Source: Phytomonas francai (Eukaryota; Euglenozoa; Kinetoplastea; Trypanosomatida; Trypanosomatidae). Taken from it: a stretch of DNA of 64,000 bases. Below the pieces are notes generated by a model. It worked only from the letters and a program-made list of their open reading frames with translations. It made no database searches and had not been told where the DNA came from. Below, one piece after another: positions 18,805 to 29,460 of the stretch (positions are counted from its first letter, which is position 1; the number at the start of each line of letters is the position of its first letter). A program made the position numbers and the translations under genes. Location of the stretch: positions 513,413 through 577,412 of the forward strand of contig MJCC01000013.1 in the NCBI GenBank assembly GCA_001766655.1, read 5' to 3'.

Positions 18805-20037
18805 ATGCGTTATACAAGGCTTTTTCTTACCAAATGGCGACCATCTTTTGTAGACCACTTACCCGATATAATTTCTACGCATCCTATGAAGCCTGTAGAG
18901 GAAACGAAAAGGTCGCACCTTCCACTTTCTTTAAAAGCTCGTAATGCGCTGATGAACCGGTCTAATGATTATCAATATCATGTGGTAACGCAGGATTGGT
19001 TTGGGCAGCGTGTGGATGACTTTGTTATGCAGCACCACACGGAGTGGGGTTATGAAACCGTCAAACGTCTTGTAGAAGGTGGACACATTTATCGGTATCG
19101 CAAGAACGGGAAAAAGCGCTTCACACGCCTCACTGATCGGCTTGAATTCGACGAGCTTTTAGTGGTACCAACACATGCCTTTTGGCAGCGGGAGTTGGCT
19201 CCTCCGAGCGGCGTAGAATTAGATGCGGCAAAGCCCGAGATGAAGCCTCGTTTTCGATTATCCGCTCACGCTAAGGAAAAAGCTCTTGAAATGGTGCTAT
19301 TTAAGAATGAGCACGTAATTGTGATTAACAAGCCTGCCGGGGTACCGATGATGCCTACAACGAACCCGCTGGATATGAACATCGCAGACCTTCTTCCGGC
19401 GTGGAAATATACGAATACATTTAAGCCGATTGTTTGCCATAACTTGGATGCGGAGACGAGCGGATGCGTAGTGCTTGCGCGAACCAAAAGCGCGCATCGG
19501 ATGCTCGGCCGCATGTTTGTTAAACGAGTCGTCCCCAATAGCGTTTATTGGGGGTTATGCACGGGAAAACCTGTCGTGAACTACGGCCGTATTCGTATGC
19601 ATTTCGAATTGAAAAAAGGGGATCGTGGGAATATCATCATTGCAAGGCCTTCTCCTACGAAAGAGTCGAAGGTTGGAATCGCAGAGTTCGTGGTGAACGC
19701 GAGCGCGCTGGAGTATGCGAGCTTTATATCCTTCTATTCCCTTACGACTCGTCGACATCAGGAGCGGATAATGGCTGCTCACGCCCTGCGGTGCCCGTTA
19801 TTAGGCGATGCCAAATACGGCGGAGAAAGCTCCTTTCCCCAGTTTCTTTCACTTTTTGGTGATTCCAAGGATAAAGGCCTTCCGCTTCATCTCCATCACA
19901 GGAAAATTCAACTACCTTATAAAAATGGATCGGGCGAATTCATCTGCGTTACCGCACCACTCCCACCACATATGGAAAAAATGTTTTTAAGGCTGGGTTG
20001 GCCAACGAATGCGGATGATCCACTTATTCCTGGATAA
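18805..20037 (+). CDS. RluA-family RNA pseudouridine synthase
   Basis: 410 residues. Residues about 67-97 form an S4-like RNA-binding element (GQRVDDFV, then VKRLVEGGHIY). The catalytic domain follows, with VINKPAGVPMMP near 170 and the active-site motif around 212 reading HNLDAETSG, where the family has HRLDxxTSG: the catalytic Asp is kept but the Arg before it is Asn. A TTRRHQERIMAAH element matches the usual TGRTHQIRVH. Kinetoplastids have several mitochondrial members that act in rRNA modification or mitoribosome assembly; the basic N-terminus could be a mitochondrial presequence. Confidence 0.85.
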   Translation: MRYTRLFLTKWRPSFVDHLPDIISTHPMKPVEETKRSHLPLSLKARNALMNRSNDYQYHVVTQDWFGQRVDDFVMQHHTEWGYETVKRLVEGGHIYRYRKNGKKRFTRLTDRLEFDELLVVPTHAFWQRELAPPSGVELDAAKPEMKPRFRLSAHAKEKALEMVLFKNEHVIVINKPAGVPMMPTTNPLDMNIADLLPAWKYTNTFKPIVCHNLDAETSGCVVLARTKSAHRMLGRMFVKRVVPNSVYWGLCTGKPVVNYGRIRMHFELKKGDRGNIIIARPSPTKESKVGIAEFVVNASALEYASFISFYSLTTRRHQERIMAAHALRCPLLGDAKYGGESSFPQFLSLFGDSKDKGLPLHLHHRKIQLPYKNGSGEFICVTAPLPPHMEKMFLRLGWPTNADDPLIPG

Positions 20038-20294
20038 TACACCGATGGCTTGGGGGTCTGTTTCTTTGCTTTTATGATTTCGTTCCTTACGACCGGGAGC
20101 TGAATCGGGCGTGTGAATTGTGTCGTTGCGCCTTAACTCGAAGCCCTGTGATACGGGCCCTGGGTTCTTGTTCTTTAACGCTGTTTGTATTTTATCCCTT
20201 CCCGCGCTGTTGATTCTCCTCTTCCCTGTTTCCACCACCCTACTTTCGGTTTCGCGTGAACCACAAGTCGACTAGAGAAGGGATAGACTCGTAT

Positions 20295-21047
20295 ATGACC
20301 GGCGGCGGCGCCCTGCAGCGGTACTTCGCGTACGACCTCCCGGACCCCCCCCCGGTCTACGTCTCGCGCGAGGTGCACTTCCGCATGGCCGTCCCGGCGG
20401 ACCGCAAGGCGTGGTCGGCCCTGCTGCTGTCGTCGTGTGTGGGCCACGTCGCGGGGGTGGGGCTGCAGGCCGCGGCGCTGGCGGCCCCCTGCCGCGTCGT
20501 CGCCGTGCGGGCGGCCGACGGCGCGCTCGTCGGGCTCGCGGCCGTCGAGGCCGGCGGATGGCTCGCCTTCCTCGCCTGCGCGGCGGCCTACCGGCGCGGC
20601 GGCCTCGGCTCGTTTCTGCTGTTCCTCGCGCTCGAGTGGCTGCGGGTGCGGGGGGTCGCGCGGGCCGCGCTGACCCCGATCAGCCGCCCCGTCATGGCCT
20701 TCTACCGAAAGTGGGGCTTCCAGGCCTTCCGCGCCGCCGGGTGCGCGGCCTCGCCGCGGGGCCGCCGGCCCGGCCGCATCGCCCCCGCCGACGTCGTCAT
20801 GGAGCGCGGGATCGACGCGGAGGTCTGCCTGCTCCCGAACGGCCGCCCGCTCAAGTTTTACCTGCCAAACTACGACCCCGTCGGCGAGCGGACGGTGCAA
20901 TCGCCGTGGGTTTACTGCTACTACTACTACTCCGCCTCCTCCCCGAAAAAGAAGGCGGCCCAGCAGACACCCCCGACGCCAAGCCCACACGAGGACTCGC
21001 AGAAGAAGCGCACGCCCGCAAAAACGAATAGGCGCTTGCCGGAATAG
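20295..21047 (+). CDS. GNAT-family N-acetyltransferase
   Basis: 250 residues from the ATG at 20295; the frame is open a little upstream but has no ATG. The acetyl-CoA motif A is seen as RRGGLGSFLLFLALEWL near residues 99-116, preceded by a beta-strand (GWLAFLACAAAYRR) and followed by PVMAFYRKWGFQAFR, the typical motif B ending. The C-terminal 70 residues are low complexity with a run of Tyr and a Lys-rich tail, probably disordered. The substrate cannot be told. The gene is very GC-rich (third positions almost all G or C), unlike the AT-rich spacer around it. Confidence 0.8.
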   Translation: MTGGGALQRYFAYDLPDPPPVYVSREVHFRMAVPADRKAWSALLLSSCVGHVAGVGLQAAALAAPCRVVAVRAADGALVGLAAVEAGGWLAFLACAAAYRRGGLGSFLLFLALEWLRVRGVARAALTPISRPVMAFYRKWGFQAFRAAGCAASPRGRRPGRIAPADVVMERGIDAEVCLLPNGRPLKFYLPNYDPVGERTVQSPWVYCYYYYSASSPKKKAAQQTPPTPSPHEDSQKKRTPAKTNRRLPE

Positions 21048-21694
21048 CGCCCACCTTTACAAAGTGAGCATTCGGTGCGCCGCAGTCGTTGGGCGTGCGG
21101 CCCATGCAAGGCCCTTGGAAAGGACTGGAGCCGTCGGATGCGTTGTGCAAAATTTCGGGCCGTTGCCGCGTTTCGCGTTTGCAGAGGGGGCAATCTTTCG
21201 TTTGCCAACCAGTCGGACGCATCCCGTCTCCCGACGTTTTGGGATGCCTAACGAATCCATTGCACCCGATTCGCTTGTTGGTGCTGTTGCTACTTGATGA
21301 AGGAGTCAAAATATAGAGCATACACAAATTCCGTCAGGGTTCAATCGACGGACCGCATTTTCTTCCTTCTCTCTCCCCTCCCCCGGCTTCACATGCTATG
21401 TGGAAGCGGGTTTGGAAACGGAAAGGAAGTGGAAATACGATATTCATAACTCAGCTTATTCCTTTGACTGCTTGACCTTTTTTTCTCAATTCGCATCGTT
21501 TTTTTTTTTTTTTTTTAATTTATCGTTTTTCCATTGTCTTTAGGGCCGAATTAGCTTATCCCTTGTTAGGTTACTTTGCATTCAACGATATTCGTATTAT
21601 TAGTATTATTATTAGTATTATTTATTATTATTTTCCTGTTGTCGTTCTCAGGCGAAGGTAAGGCCTCACACTTTTGACCATCGACCACGGCGGG
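21048..21694. other. intergenic with T-runs and ATT repeats
   Basis: The first 250 bases are GC-balanced without a recognised gene; the rest holds an 18-base T-run near 21501-21518 and an ATT/AGT triplet-rich tract (21596-21632), then a pyrimidine tract with CAG at 21632-21651 that would serve as the trans-splice site of enkurin. Confidence 0.6.
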
Positions 21695-22372
21695 ATGCCG
21701 TACAACGCGGATGGCCTAAATCGCTTACAGATTCGTGAGCAGCAGGAGCTCAATCGGCAGCGCCGGATGCAGGAGGAGGCCGAGAAGCGGCAGCGCGCGG
21801 GGGCGGTAGCGCGGGCGAAGGCCCCGTACGACCACGTCCGGCCTCAGGTTTTCGCGAGGCCCCCGGCCCCCGCTCGCGTCGAGAATTCAAAAGACGACGT
21901 GCAGATACGCGTGTACGTGCGCGAGTGCGATGGCGCGGCCGCGCAGGCCTTCACCTTCCGCGAGAGCGCGCCGCTCGCGGCCCAGTCGGAGCCGACGCGC
22001 GAGGAGGCCTCGGCGGGGGTGGCGTCCTCGCCGGTCTTCGCCCCCGGGCAGGTCCCAAAGTACCTCCAAAAGCGAAAGGCCGAGCTCCTGGCGGAGAAGC
22101 AGGCCCTGCAGGACGAGGCGCAGCGGCGGCGGGAGCTCGCGAAGATCCCGCCGGGAAGCCGACTGGTGTCCGACCTGGAGAAGGCGGAGACCTTGGAGAG
22201 GCTCGCGGCCCGACAGAAGGAGCTGGAGGTGCAGCTCAGTAAAATTCCGATTCGGTTTGACACCCACGCCATCAAAATGAGACGGCGAAACATCGAGGAG
22301 GAGCTTGCGCAAATAGAGGCAGATAAGGTGAAATATAATCACAAGAAACCTCTTTACCTCCCGATTAATTGA
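21695..22372 (+). CDS. ENKUR: enkurin-domain flagellar protein
   Basis: 225 residues from the ATG at 21695. The C-terminal 110 residues are an enkurin domain: VPKYLQKRKAEL near 125-136, PPGSRLVSDLEK, a long helical stretch and KMRRRNIEEELAQIEADK before the end KPLYLP. Enkurin (FAP106) is a microtubule inner protein of motile axonemes and tethers the A- and B-tubules. The N-terminus has an Arg/Gln-rich helix. A longer frame exists upstream but lacks an ATG. GC-rich in the middle. Confidence 0.88.
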   Translation: MPYNADGLNRLQIREQQELNRQRRMQEEAEKRQRAGAVARAKAPYDHVRPQVFARPPAPARVENSKDDVQIRVYVRECDGAAAQAFTFRESAPLAAQSEPTREEASAGVASSPVFAPGQVPKYLQKRKAELLAEKQALQDEAQRRRELAKIPPGSRLVSDLEKAETLERLAARQKELEVQLSKIPIRFDTHAIKMRRRNIEEELAQIEADKVKYNHKKPLYLPIN

Positions 22373-22814
22373 TTGTTGTCACCCCCCGATATGAGGCATT
22401 TCAGGGGTTATCCTACATGCTTGCACTCGTCTGTAAGTTATTCGAATAGAGATAGAACAATAGGAGAATAAAATTGAAACTGCATCGCAGTGGTTTAATA
22501 GAAGGGCTACTACTACTACTACTACTACTATTATTATTGTTAGTATGGGTAGTATCGTATTTGCATCACTGTATTGCAACATGTGTATTTGGCCGGAGAA
22601 CAATTGCAAACAAAGAAAAAAGCACTCGATTTTATGCTTCATGGGCGCGTGTACACACACTATTGCTGAAATCTGAATCGAGCATTATGCCTCTCGAGGC
22701 AACTAAAGGATTTCATTTCGCGCTACAGATCACGGGCTCATCTTGGATTTGATAATCTTACGATTCTTCTTTTAGTTTTCTTTCCTTGTTTAATTTCTGA
22801 AACGGTGAAAGACT
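22373..22814. other. intergenic with CTA triplet repeat
   Basis: Contains about eight CTA triplets passing into ATT triplets (22507-22540). No gene supported. Confidence 0.6.
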
Positions 22815-23355
22815 TGACCGACTGGAGCCCGTCGTCTAGATGTGGAATGCATGGACAGGTACCAGGACATCCATGCAATAGGACTACAGCGCTCACGATC
22901 ACGGTCCTTCGAGACGCGCGGACCTCTTTTCGTGATCAACTTTCAAGATTGAAACAGGTCATGATGACTCCCTTCGTAGGGAGCATTATCGTTCATTTCC
23001 ATCGAACGAGCTTTCTTGAGCAAAGTTCGTTTGAGTGTATCTCTGACCCTGCTATGGTCCCTAAGATGGTGTATCACCGTAGAGGGAAATCACGGCTGCG
23101 GTTTCCTTCTCCATCGAGTTGGTTTTACACCCTATTCCCCACAACCATGGATATGGTTTCAACGAAGCCTGCACTACAACGCACCAGGAGACGGGCATGA
23201 GTTGATCATCAAGTTGTACCTTTCAATGGATGCTTTCACACGGGCGGTTCGGTTGCCTGAAGGTGGTCACGGAAAAAAAGGGGATGTTGTTTCTGAAAAA
23301 GTGCAATCTCGGAAATCGGACCCCTTAATCCTCCACCTCCATCGGCCCACATGAT
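22815..23355 (+). pseudogene. decayed EDR2_C/DUF1336-like gene fragment
   Basis: Open stretches in all three plus frames alternate, as in a decayed gene. One frame carries PTGARRLDVECMDRYQDIH followed by SFETRGPLFVINFQ and then a stop, which resembles the PAG...VD...H and FxVNFQ elements of the EDR2 C-terminal (DUF1336) domain. A second frame further on carries WFQRSLHYNAPGDGHELI followed by SMDAFTRAVRLPE, comparable with the later RYYxGxNYxEIDxDIxSSxxAR part. At least two frameshifts and stops separate them. No complete product can come from it. The family match is from memory of the motif pattern and is weak. Confidence 0.4.
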
Positions 23356-23951
23356 GGGCCCCGCTTGTATGCAAATGTTCTGAACCGACATCAAGCTCGG
23401 TACATCACGGGCCGAACAGCACTCTAGAGGGTTGCGCCCGCCTCAAGCGAGGATCTTCCTTGACATACAGTGTAGATCATTCCCAAATTAAATGGAAAAA
23501 GTACTCTCACAGAGTCTGACAATGGTGTGTGATTATCATCTATCAGCTTTTTTTTTTTTTCACATTAAGCTGAATGAAAGTGCCGCGATGCTGCGCCTCA
23601 TAAAGCAATGACAGCTATAACAATATAACCTTTGACGCCGCTTCCAATGCAGCTTTCTAAATTCTAGAATTTGAGACTCCATCACAAGTATCAACTTTCA
23701 CTTTTCTTGGTACAACAGGATGAGTTCCCCTCTTCTCCTCCTCCTCCTCCTCGTCCTCCCCCCTCTTTTACAATGCGGAAATTTTATCACCATCGTTATG
23801 TCAATTTCAGAAGAAACACTTTTTATTTTTATTTGCCTTGCTCGTTTTTATATACTTAACCATTTTTTTTTCTTTTCACATACCTGCTTTCCCAATCAAG
23901 ATACTATCTCTCAGAGGAAAAGGCTTGATACAAGCAAAACGCAAGTTCAAT
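23356..23951. other. intergenic, pyrimidine-rich
   Basis: Holds a T-run (23549-23560) and a CTC/CTT-rich tract (23727-23770), a likely trans-splice region of the SNF2 gene. No gene seen. Confidence 0.6.
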
Positions 23952-26219
23952 ATGGTGGAGTATGATTTATTAGAAGATCTTTTATCATGTAAGGAGGAGT
24001 CCTCTACACCAATGCGTGGTACCGGGCTGACGCTTCCCACGACACCAACGAATGTTCTCCTCTCGTCCTCACCTTCCAGGGAGGAGGAAGCCTGTCTTTC
24101 AATTCCTTCAGATCTTAGCGCGGAGCTCTTTGATTACCAACGAGAAGGGGTTCAATGGCTGTATAAAAAGCACTGCAAGGCGCGTGCGTGTTTGCTAGCG
24201 GATGAGATGGGACTTGGGAAGACGGTCCAGGTGTGCACCTTCCTGGGGGCTCTCTACTCGCAAAGGAGGATCAAAACCACGATTATCGTCGTCCCCCCCA
24301 CGCTTCTGCCGATGTGGGCGCGCGCACTCGAGCAGTGGGGCCGATTCGACGGCAAGGTGGTCGAGGTTGTCCACCACGACGCCAAAGCCAAGCGCGCGGC
24401 GCGGTGGAAGAGGCTGACCTACGGGCTGCCCTGCGTGATGCTCACGACCTACGGCGTCCTCCGGCAGGACGCCGCGAGGATGGGCCTCGCGATGGTGGAC
24501 TACGTCGTCCTCGACGAGGCCCACCTCATCAAGGACGCCAGCAGCCAGACCTTCAAGGGCGCCCTCGCGCTCTCGTCGCGGCACCGCATCGCCCTCACCG
24601 GAACCCCCCTTATGAACCGCTTCGAGGACATGTGGAGCATTTTCAAGTTCCTGGACGGCTCCATTCTGAACGCGGGGCGCGCGGACTTTGGGGCGATCAG
24701 CGCAATCCTCCTGCGCGCGAACGAGCGCGACGCGAGCGCGCAGCACCGCCAGAGGGCGGAGTCGGAGCTCGCGAAGCTGCGGGCCGCCATCGAGCCCTTT
24801 ATGCTGCGCCGCGAGAAGGCCGACGTGCAGGCCGTGAACTCTGTCAAACACGACGCCGTGGCCTGGATTCCTCTTTCCGAGCTTCAGCGCAAGCAGTACG
24901 CGCTCTTCGTACAAAACCGGCTCGTGGGGAGCACGACACCGCCACTTGATGCCGCTGAGGTCGGGGATGACCTCAGCCAGATGGATGCATGGGCCGAGGG
25001 CGAAGGGGATGCGCTTGCAAAGAGGGCCGATGGGCGATCGCTGGTCCTCTTGACAGCCCTTTCGCAGGTATGCAATCATCCCTGGTTGAGCCTGACGGAT
25101 GTGGGCTTCCATGAGGCCCTCACCGATCCCTTCCAAGTGCCATGCGAGGAGGTCGGGGATATCTTCGGTGGCCCCAAGCTTCAGGTCGCGCTCCACATTA
25201 TCACCACCTGCATTAATACGGCGCGCCGCAAGTGCTGCGTCTTTTCGCGAACGAAGCGGATGCTATCGATGCTAGCGGTTCTTCTGAAGGCGTGGGCCAT
25301 TTCCTTCACACGGGTGGATGGCGATGTCAGCAGCCCTGCCGAGCGCACCCGCGCCATCCGTGAGTTCAACGAGGACGAAGGGCTGTGGGTCTGTCTGCTG
25401 ACGACGCAGGTGGGCGGCCTTGGGGTGAGTTTCTTCGGGGCTTCCTGCGTTATCTTGATGGATCCGAGCTGGAATCCGTCGGTGGATGCTCAGGCAGTCG
25501 ACCGTGTTCATAGAATAGGTCAGAAGCATCAGGATGTGTTGGTCTTCCGTCTACTGACGTGTGGAACGGTGGAGGAAAAGGTGTACCGTAACCAAATCTT
25601 CAAATCTATCGCAGCCAAACAGTCAATGCAGAAGTCTGAGGAACAGCCGATAGAGTTCCATCGCTACTTCACGCGCATACAGCTGCGAAATATGTTTGAG
25701 ATCGGGGAGCTGGACAAAAGCCTCACCGCGGCCCATTTAGAGCGGTTGCACCCCAATAAGGTTCAGCCGTGCGTGAAGGATATCATTCAAGACGCCACAC
25801 ACGTCTGCGCTGTGAGTGATCATGGTTGTATGTTGACCGAAGTGACCGCGACGTCGGAGGAAGATAGCGAGTTGACTGAAAAGGTATTTACACCTCCAAA
25901 GAGGGCTACCAAGCGCACTCGTTCCCTTTCTCAAACCCCACCACCAACCCTACGTCGCGGTTTGTCGCCTGCAGGGGAGTTGAGTCAAAGGGATCCACCT
26001 TCAGCTTCTTCGATGGGGACTGAACACCCCGCTAGAGCACAACCATCCGTTACGCAGGCGTTTGAACGGGAGGAGAGCGCCTTACCTGGCCAATTTAGAG
26101 ACCAGATCGATGAAATTGCGAGGACATATGTTGACTTGCGTTCGCCCGTGCATGATCGTTCTCCGAATTCGTCTGAGTCTTTTAAAGAATGTATTGAAGA
26201 TGAGTACTGCGTTTCGTAA
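23952..26219 (+). CDS. SNF2-family DNA translocase, ERCC6L/CSB-like
   Basis: 755 residues from the ATG at 23952. Helicase motifs are complete: DEMGLGKTVQ near 84, DEAH within VVLDEAHLIKD near 189, LTGTPLMNR, and the C-terminal lobe with GGLGVSFFGA and DRVHRIGQKHQDV near 521. After the helicase core comes CGTVEEKVYRNQIFK and RYFTRIQLRNMF, a combination typical of ERCC6L (PICH) and related CSB-type proteins. The last 120 residues are Ser/Pro-rich and probably disordered. Such proteins remodel DNA-protein complexes in repair or at mitotic DNA bridges. The core (24.2-25.1 kb) is much richer in GC than either end. Confidence 0.85.
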   Translation: MVEYDLLEDLLSCKEESSTPMRGTGLTLPTTPTNVLLSSSPSREEEACLSIPSDLSAELFDYQREGVQWLYKKHCKARACLLADEMGLGKTVQVCTFLGALYSQRRIKTTIIVVPPTLLPMWARALEQWGRFDGKVVEVVHHDAKAKRAARWKRLTYGLPCVMLTTYGVLRQDAARMGLAMVDYVVLDEAHLIKDASSQTFKGALALSSRHRIALTGTPLMNRFEDMWSIFKFLDGSILNAGRADFGAISAILLRANERDASAQHRQRAESELAKLRAAIEPFMLRREKADVQAVNSVKHDAVAWIPLSELQRKQYALFVQNRLVGSTTPPLDAAEVGDDLSQMDAWAEGEGDALAKRADGRSLVLLTALSQVCNHPWLSLTDVGFHEALTDPFQVPCEEVGDIFGGPKLQVALHIITTCINTARRKCCVFSRTKRMLSMLAVLLKAWAISFTRVDGDVSSPAERTRAIREFNEDEGLWVCLLTTQVGGLGVSFFGASCVILMDPSWNPSVDAQAVDRVHRIGQKHQDVLVFRLLTCGTVEEKVYRNQIFKSIAAKQSMQKSEEQPIEFHRYFTRIQLRNMFEIGELDKSLTAAHLERLHPNKVQPCVKDIIQDATHVCAVSDHGCMLTEVTATSEEDSELTEKVFTPPKRATKRTRSLSQTPPPTLRRGLSPAGELSQRDPPSASSMGTEHPARAQPSVTQAFEREESALPGQFRDQIDEIARTYVDLRSPVHDRSPNSSESFKECIEDEYCVS

Positions 26220-26642
26220 CCCTACACATACATATATAGGGTTATCACACCTTTGTATTGTATTGCAACTTTTTTGTTGTTGTTGTTTTTGATTAGAGCA
26301 TTGATGAATAGCGAAGAAATTAGAAACTTCTTGGACTCATATTTTTGTACAAATCGCTGAAAGCAGTCCAACAGTGCAATCGTAATTTCCTCTTGAGGTT
26401 CAAAGAACACAAAACATCTTGTGTTACTCTAATGTTGAGACGCAACTTCTCATGTAAGGGGGGGCCCACGTCTAGAGGTGGCTTTCAGAATGGATTTCCA
26501 AGATAGCCTTACAACGGTTCGTAGAGCGGGACATTCATGAGCTGTCGCATATCACCTCTTTCCTGTGGTATTTTGGATTCCTTTTTGCACCATTTTCTCT
26601 TATTTCCGCTTTCATCCTCAGAATGCCACAAAGATACACACA
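26220..26642. other. intergenic, no gene seen
   Basis: Short TTG repeat near 26272-26290 and otherwise unremarkable sequence. Confidence 0.6.
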
Positions 26643-27038
26643 ATGAACTCGTCAGCTATATCCTCCATGCTGTTTAGCATTCTGGGTGGATTTTCCATCG
26701 CACATGTTTTCCTGCCCAAAGAACTGTATACGAATCCCCCCCCCAAAGAGAAAAACAAGCACTCCGACAATACCATTTTTCGTACCGCCACCATATTACT
26801 CGAGACGGCTCAAAACTTGACTACTCCCGCTTCGATAGAGCGCAGCCTGCAGGAGGACATAAACGCACTCCAGGAAAACTACAAGTGGACCTGTACCATG
26901 GCGGTCTTTCTTCTTATTGCATCTGGAGGGTTGTATTCCACCTTGGGTGGAGCTGCTTACGTTTTTTTCAGTAATTCTGAGGGCAAAAATCATTACGTCG
27001 CATTGAAGCGATGGGCAAAAAAAAGGATTATTTCATAG
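26643..27038 (+). CDS. two-span membrane protein, unknown
   Basis: 131 residues from the ATG at 26643; the open frame upstream of it looks like 5' UTR. Hydrophobic segments lie at about 5-25 and 80-108, joined by a polar helical stretch, with a basic C-terminal tail (RWAKKR). Gly residues in the second segment could allow packing. The pattern would suit a peroxisomal, glycosomal or mitochondrial membrane protein, but I recognise no family. Confidence 0.6.
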   Translation: MNSSAISSMLFSILGGFSIAHVFLPKELYTNPPPKEKNKHSDNTIFRTATILLETAQNLTTPASIERSLQEDINALQENYKWTCTMAVFLLIASGGLYSTLGGAAYVFFSNSEGKNHYVALKRWAKKRIIS

Positions 27039-28087
27039 AAGGAAGTGTTTCCTTATGAGTAAAAAGGCAGGTATAGTGGGGACGGATGGCTAGGCTTGCT
27101 TTTATACGCAGATCTTTCAGACGTACTTGTCAAGACCCCCCTTCGCTCCACTCCCTTTTTATTTTCTCTATTTGACTGCGTCTGTGACTATCAGCGTTTT
27201 ACTCAACAATATGGTTCAAGTTCCCTTTTTTTTTTTTTGATTGCTTATGGGTTAGGCAGAGCCTATGATGGGATAATTCTCAGTATAGTCCTAAAAAAGA
27301 CCAGGACCCCCTTTCTTCTTTATTGCACTTTCAGCGGGGTAAGGGTGCGTACATAGCAAAAGCTTTCTGAGCTATTGTTGACTAGACACCTTCTACCATC
27401 TTCAAAATGCCAACGATTAGAAGAGGGTCGCGATTGCGGAAACTTAGAATTATGTTCCGTGTTGACATTATCATTTAAACGCGTTTACGTTCTTTACATA
27501 TTCTCTGACATGACTACACTTCTTTTGTCTTTAGCTCATGGGAAAGGAAATGGTAATAATGATCTTAGTTAAAAAAAAAAAAAGTAGAATATACACTATT
27601 TTTCAAAATCTCTTGCACGGATACACTCATATTAGAGCACGTGAATCCTATTATTTAGCGAATTCCTTATGATGGCTGTTCTTTTGTTTTTCCGTTTTCA
27701 AATATCCCAACCATGAGGGTCATTTAGGTTTATATCAGCGCAGTGATGGAATGATTCCACTATTCATGATTGGAGATATGAATAAAAATATGAATCCATT
27801 TTATGAAGACAACTCGGATACATTATTATTATTTTTTTTTTGAGGGTTTAATGCCTTTTTTTTTCCAGTACTACTTCCATACGATGGTTATTTTCAATTT
27901 CCTTTTTTCTTCAGTGAAACTGACTACGCTTCTCCGGGAAAAGGAAGCGGAGAAAGTAAAGCTTTTTTTTGTGGTTAGATTATAACACATAAGGGTGAAG
28001 TCTAAGGGGATAAATCCTAAAAGAGCATACCCCAAAAGTGTGTATATTGATTTATATCAACATTAGTCAGTACTCAGCACACGTAGA
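27039..28087. other. long intergenic region, no gene seen
   Basis: 1.05 kb of AT-rich DNA with several T- and A-runs (27228-27238, 27570-27582, 27830-27841). Small ORFs present have no coding character. Confidence 0.6.
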
Positions 28088-28999
28088 ATGAAAAAAACAC
28101 TGCGCTTATATGGCCTCGTCGCCTCCCCTAAGTTTCAAATCTGCGTTGATGCGGCGGAGTATGTAAATAGATCCTACTCACAGCTTTACTACATTACGGT
28201 CTTCCACGAGATGCCCTGCGATTACAACCGTCGCTATAAGGACCTGCAGCAGAAAGGGCAGCTCGGGGACGAGGTTCCTCGATCAGACGCACTGCTCGTG
28301 GAGGATGAGAGCGGGGCTGTGCAGACTTCGGATGACTTCCTTGCTGAGGTGCAGGGTAAGACGGCTTTTCGGGTCCAGTCCGTCGACCCATCGTCCCCGG
28401 ACTCGTACGAAAGTCGAGCGCAGCACGCGTGGCTGGGCTTTTTGAAGAAAAGGGGAAACCTGTACAGCTGGATGTCGGTGACGATAGGAGACCGCCTTGT
28501 GGGTCGCATCACATTCGAGTTGTATTCCAAAGTATTACCGAGGACCTGCCAGAATTTCTGGTTGCTGTGCCGTGGGGATGTAGGAAGGGTAGCTTCGGAA
28601 ACGGATGGGGGCCCGATTGAATTGGCTTACAAGGGCACCACCTTCTTCCGCATCCTGAAGGACGCCTGGGTGATGGGCGGGGACGTGACCGTCGGGCACA
28701 CTGGCAATGGCGGGTACTCCTGTTTTGGTCGCCACATGCCCGACGAGTCGTTTGATATCCCACACGACGGGCCGGGCGTGCTGGGCATGTGCAACGACGG
28801 CCCCGACACGGGTGCCTCCTCCTTTTACATCACCCTGAAGAGGATGTCCTGGATGAATAGACGCTACGTCGCTTTTGGGCGCATTATCGACGGCATGGAC
28901 GTCTTGGACGCGATTCATGCCGTTGAGACGAAGCACAATCAGTCCCCGAAGGAAACCATCCTGATAGACGATTGTGGTGTACTGAACGGGGGGATGTAG
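28088..28999 (+). CDS. cyclophilin-type peptidyl-prolyl isomerase with N-terminal extension
   Basis: 303 residues. The C-terminal 170 are a cyclophilin domain: VGRITFELYSKVLPRTCQNF, then FFRILKDAWVMGGD with the catalytic Arg retained, GPGVLGMCNDGPDTGASSFYIT (family SQFFIT) and YVAFGRIIDGMDVLD. The first 110 residues are a separate alpha/beta domain starting LRLYGLVASPKFQ, similar in feel to a thioredoxin or GST-type N-terminal fold. Function would be prolyl isomerisation; the target is unknown. The domain is probably active because the central Arg and FYIT core are present. Confidence 0.88.
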   Translation: MKKTLRLYGLVASPKFQICVDAAEYVNRSYSQLYYITVFHEMPCDYNRRYKDLQQKGQLGDEVPRSDALLVEDESGAVQTSDDFLAEVQGKTAFRVQSVDPSSPDSYESRAQHAWLGFLKKRGNLYSWMSVTIGDRLVGRITFELYSKVLPRTCQNFWLLCRGDVGRVASETDGGPIELAYKGTTFFRILKDAWVMGGDVTVGHTGNGGYSCFGRHMPDESFDIPHDGPGVLGMCNDGPDTGASSFYITLKRMSWMNRRYVAFGRIIDGMDVLDAIHAVETKHNQSPKETILIDDCGVLNGGM

Positions 29000-29389
29000 A
29001 CAAGCACCGCGGGCAGTGTGTGGGGGAAGGAGAAGGAGAGCGGAAGAGACGGAAATTGACATTTGAGTTCTCAGGATGTATATCTGTACCCACTTGTTGT
29101 GTGCAAAGATCAATCAATTAGTGAATATTTATATATTCTAGATAATAGTGTGATTTTATTCTATTCATTTGAAATGGATCACCCAACACCTTTTTAAGAT
29201 AACTTTTGCCAAACATACCTCAACACAAATTTCCCCTTTTAGTTTCCTATTTTCCACATTTGCCGTAGTACATTTTCGCGAAATTGGGTTTGTAAAGAAT
29301 TTTTTTTTAGTCGCATTGTGACATTTCGTGTGGTTAGTTTTTGTTATCTTCAGAGACAGCTCTATTAGTATCTATCTATATCTATCAAT

Positions 29390-29422
<33 letters not shown>

Positions 29423-29460
29423 AAGACGCTGTTATCAGTACAGGTGCAGCTTTTGGTTCA
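29000..29460. other. intergenic with TA tract
   Basis: AT-rich; TA repeat at 29391-29420 about 40 bases before the next start. No gene seen. Confidence 0.6.
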
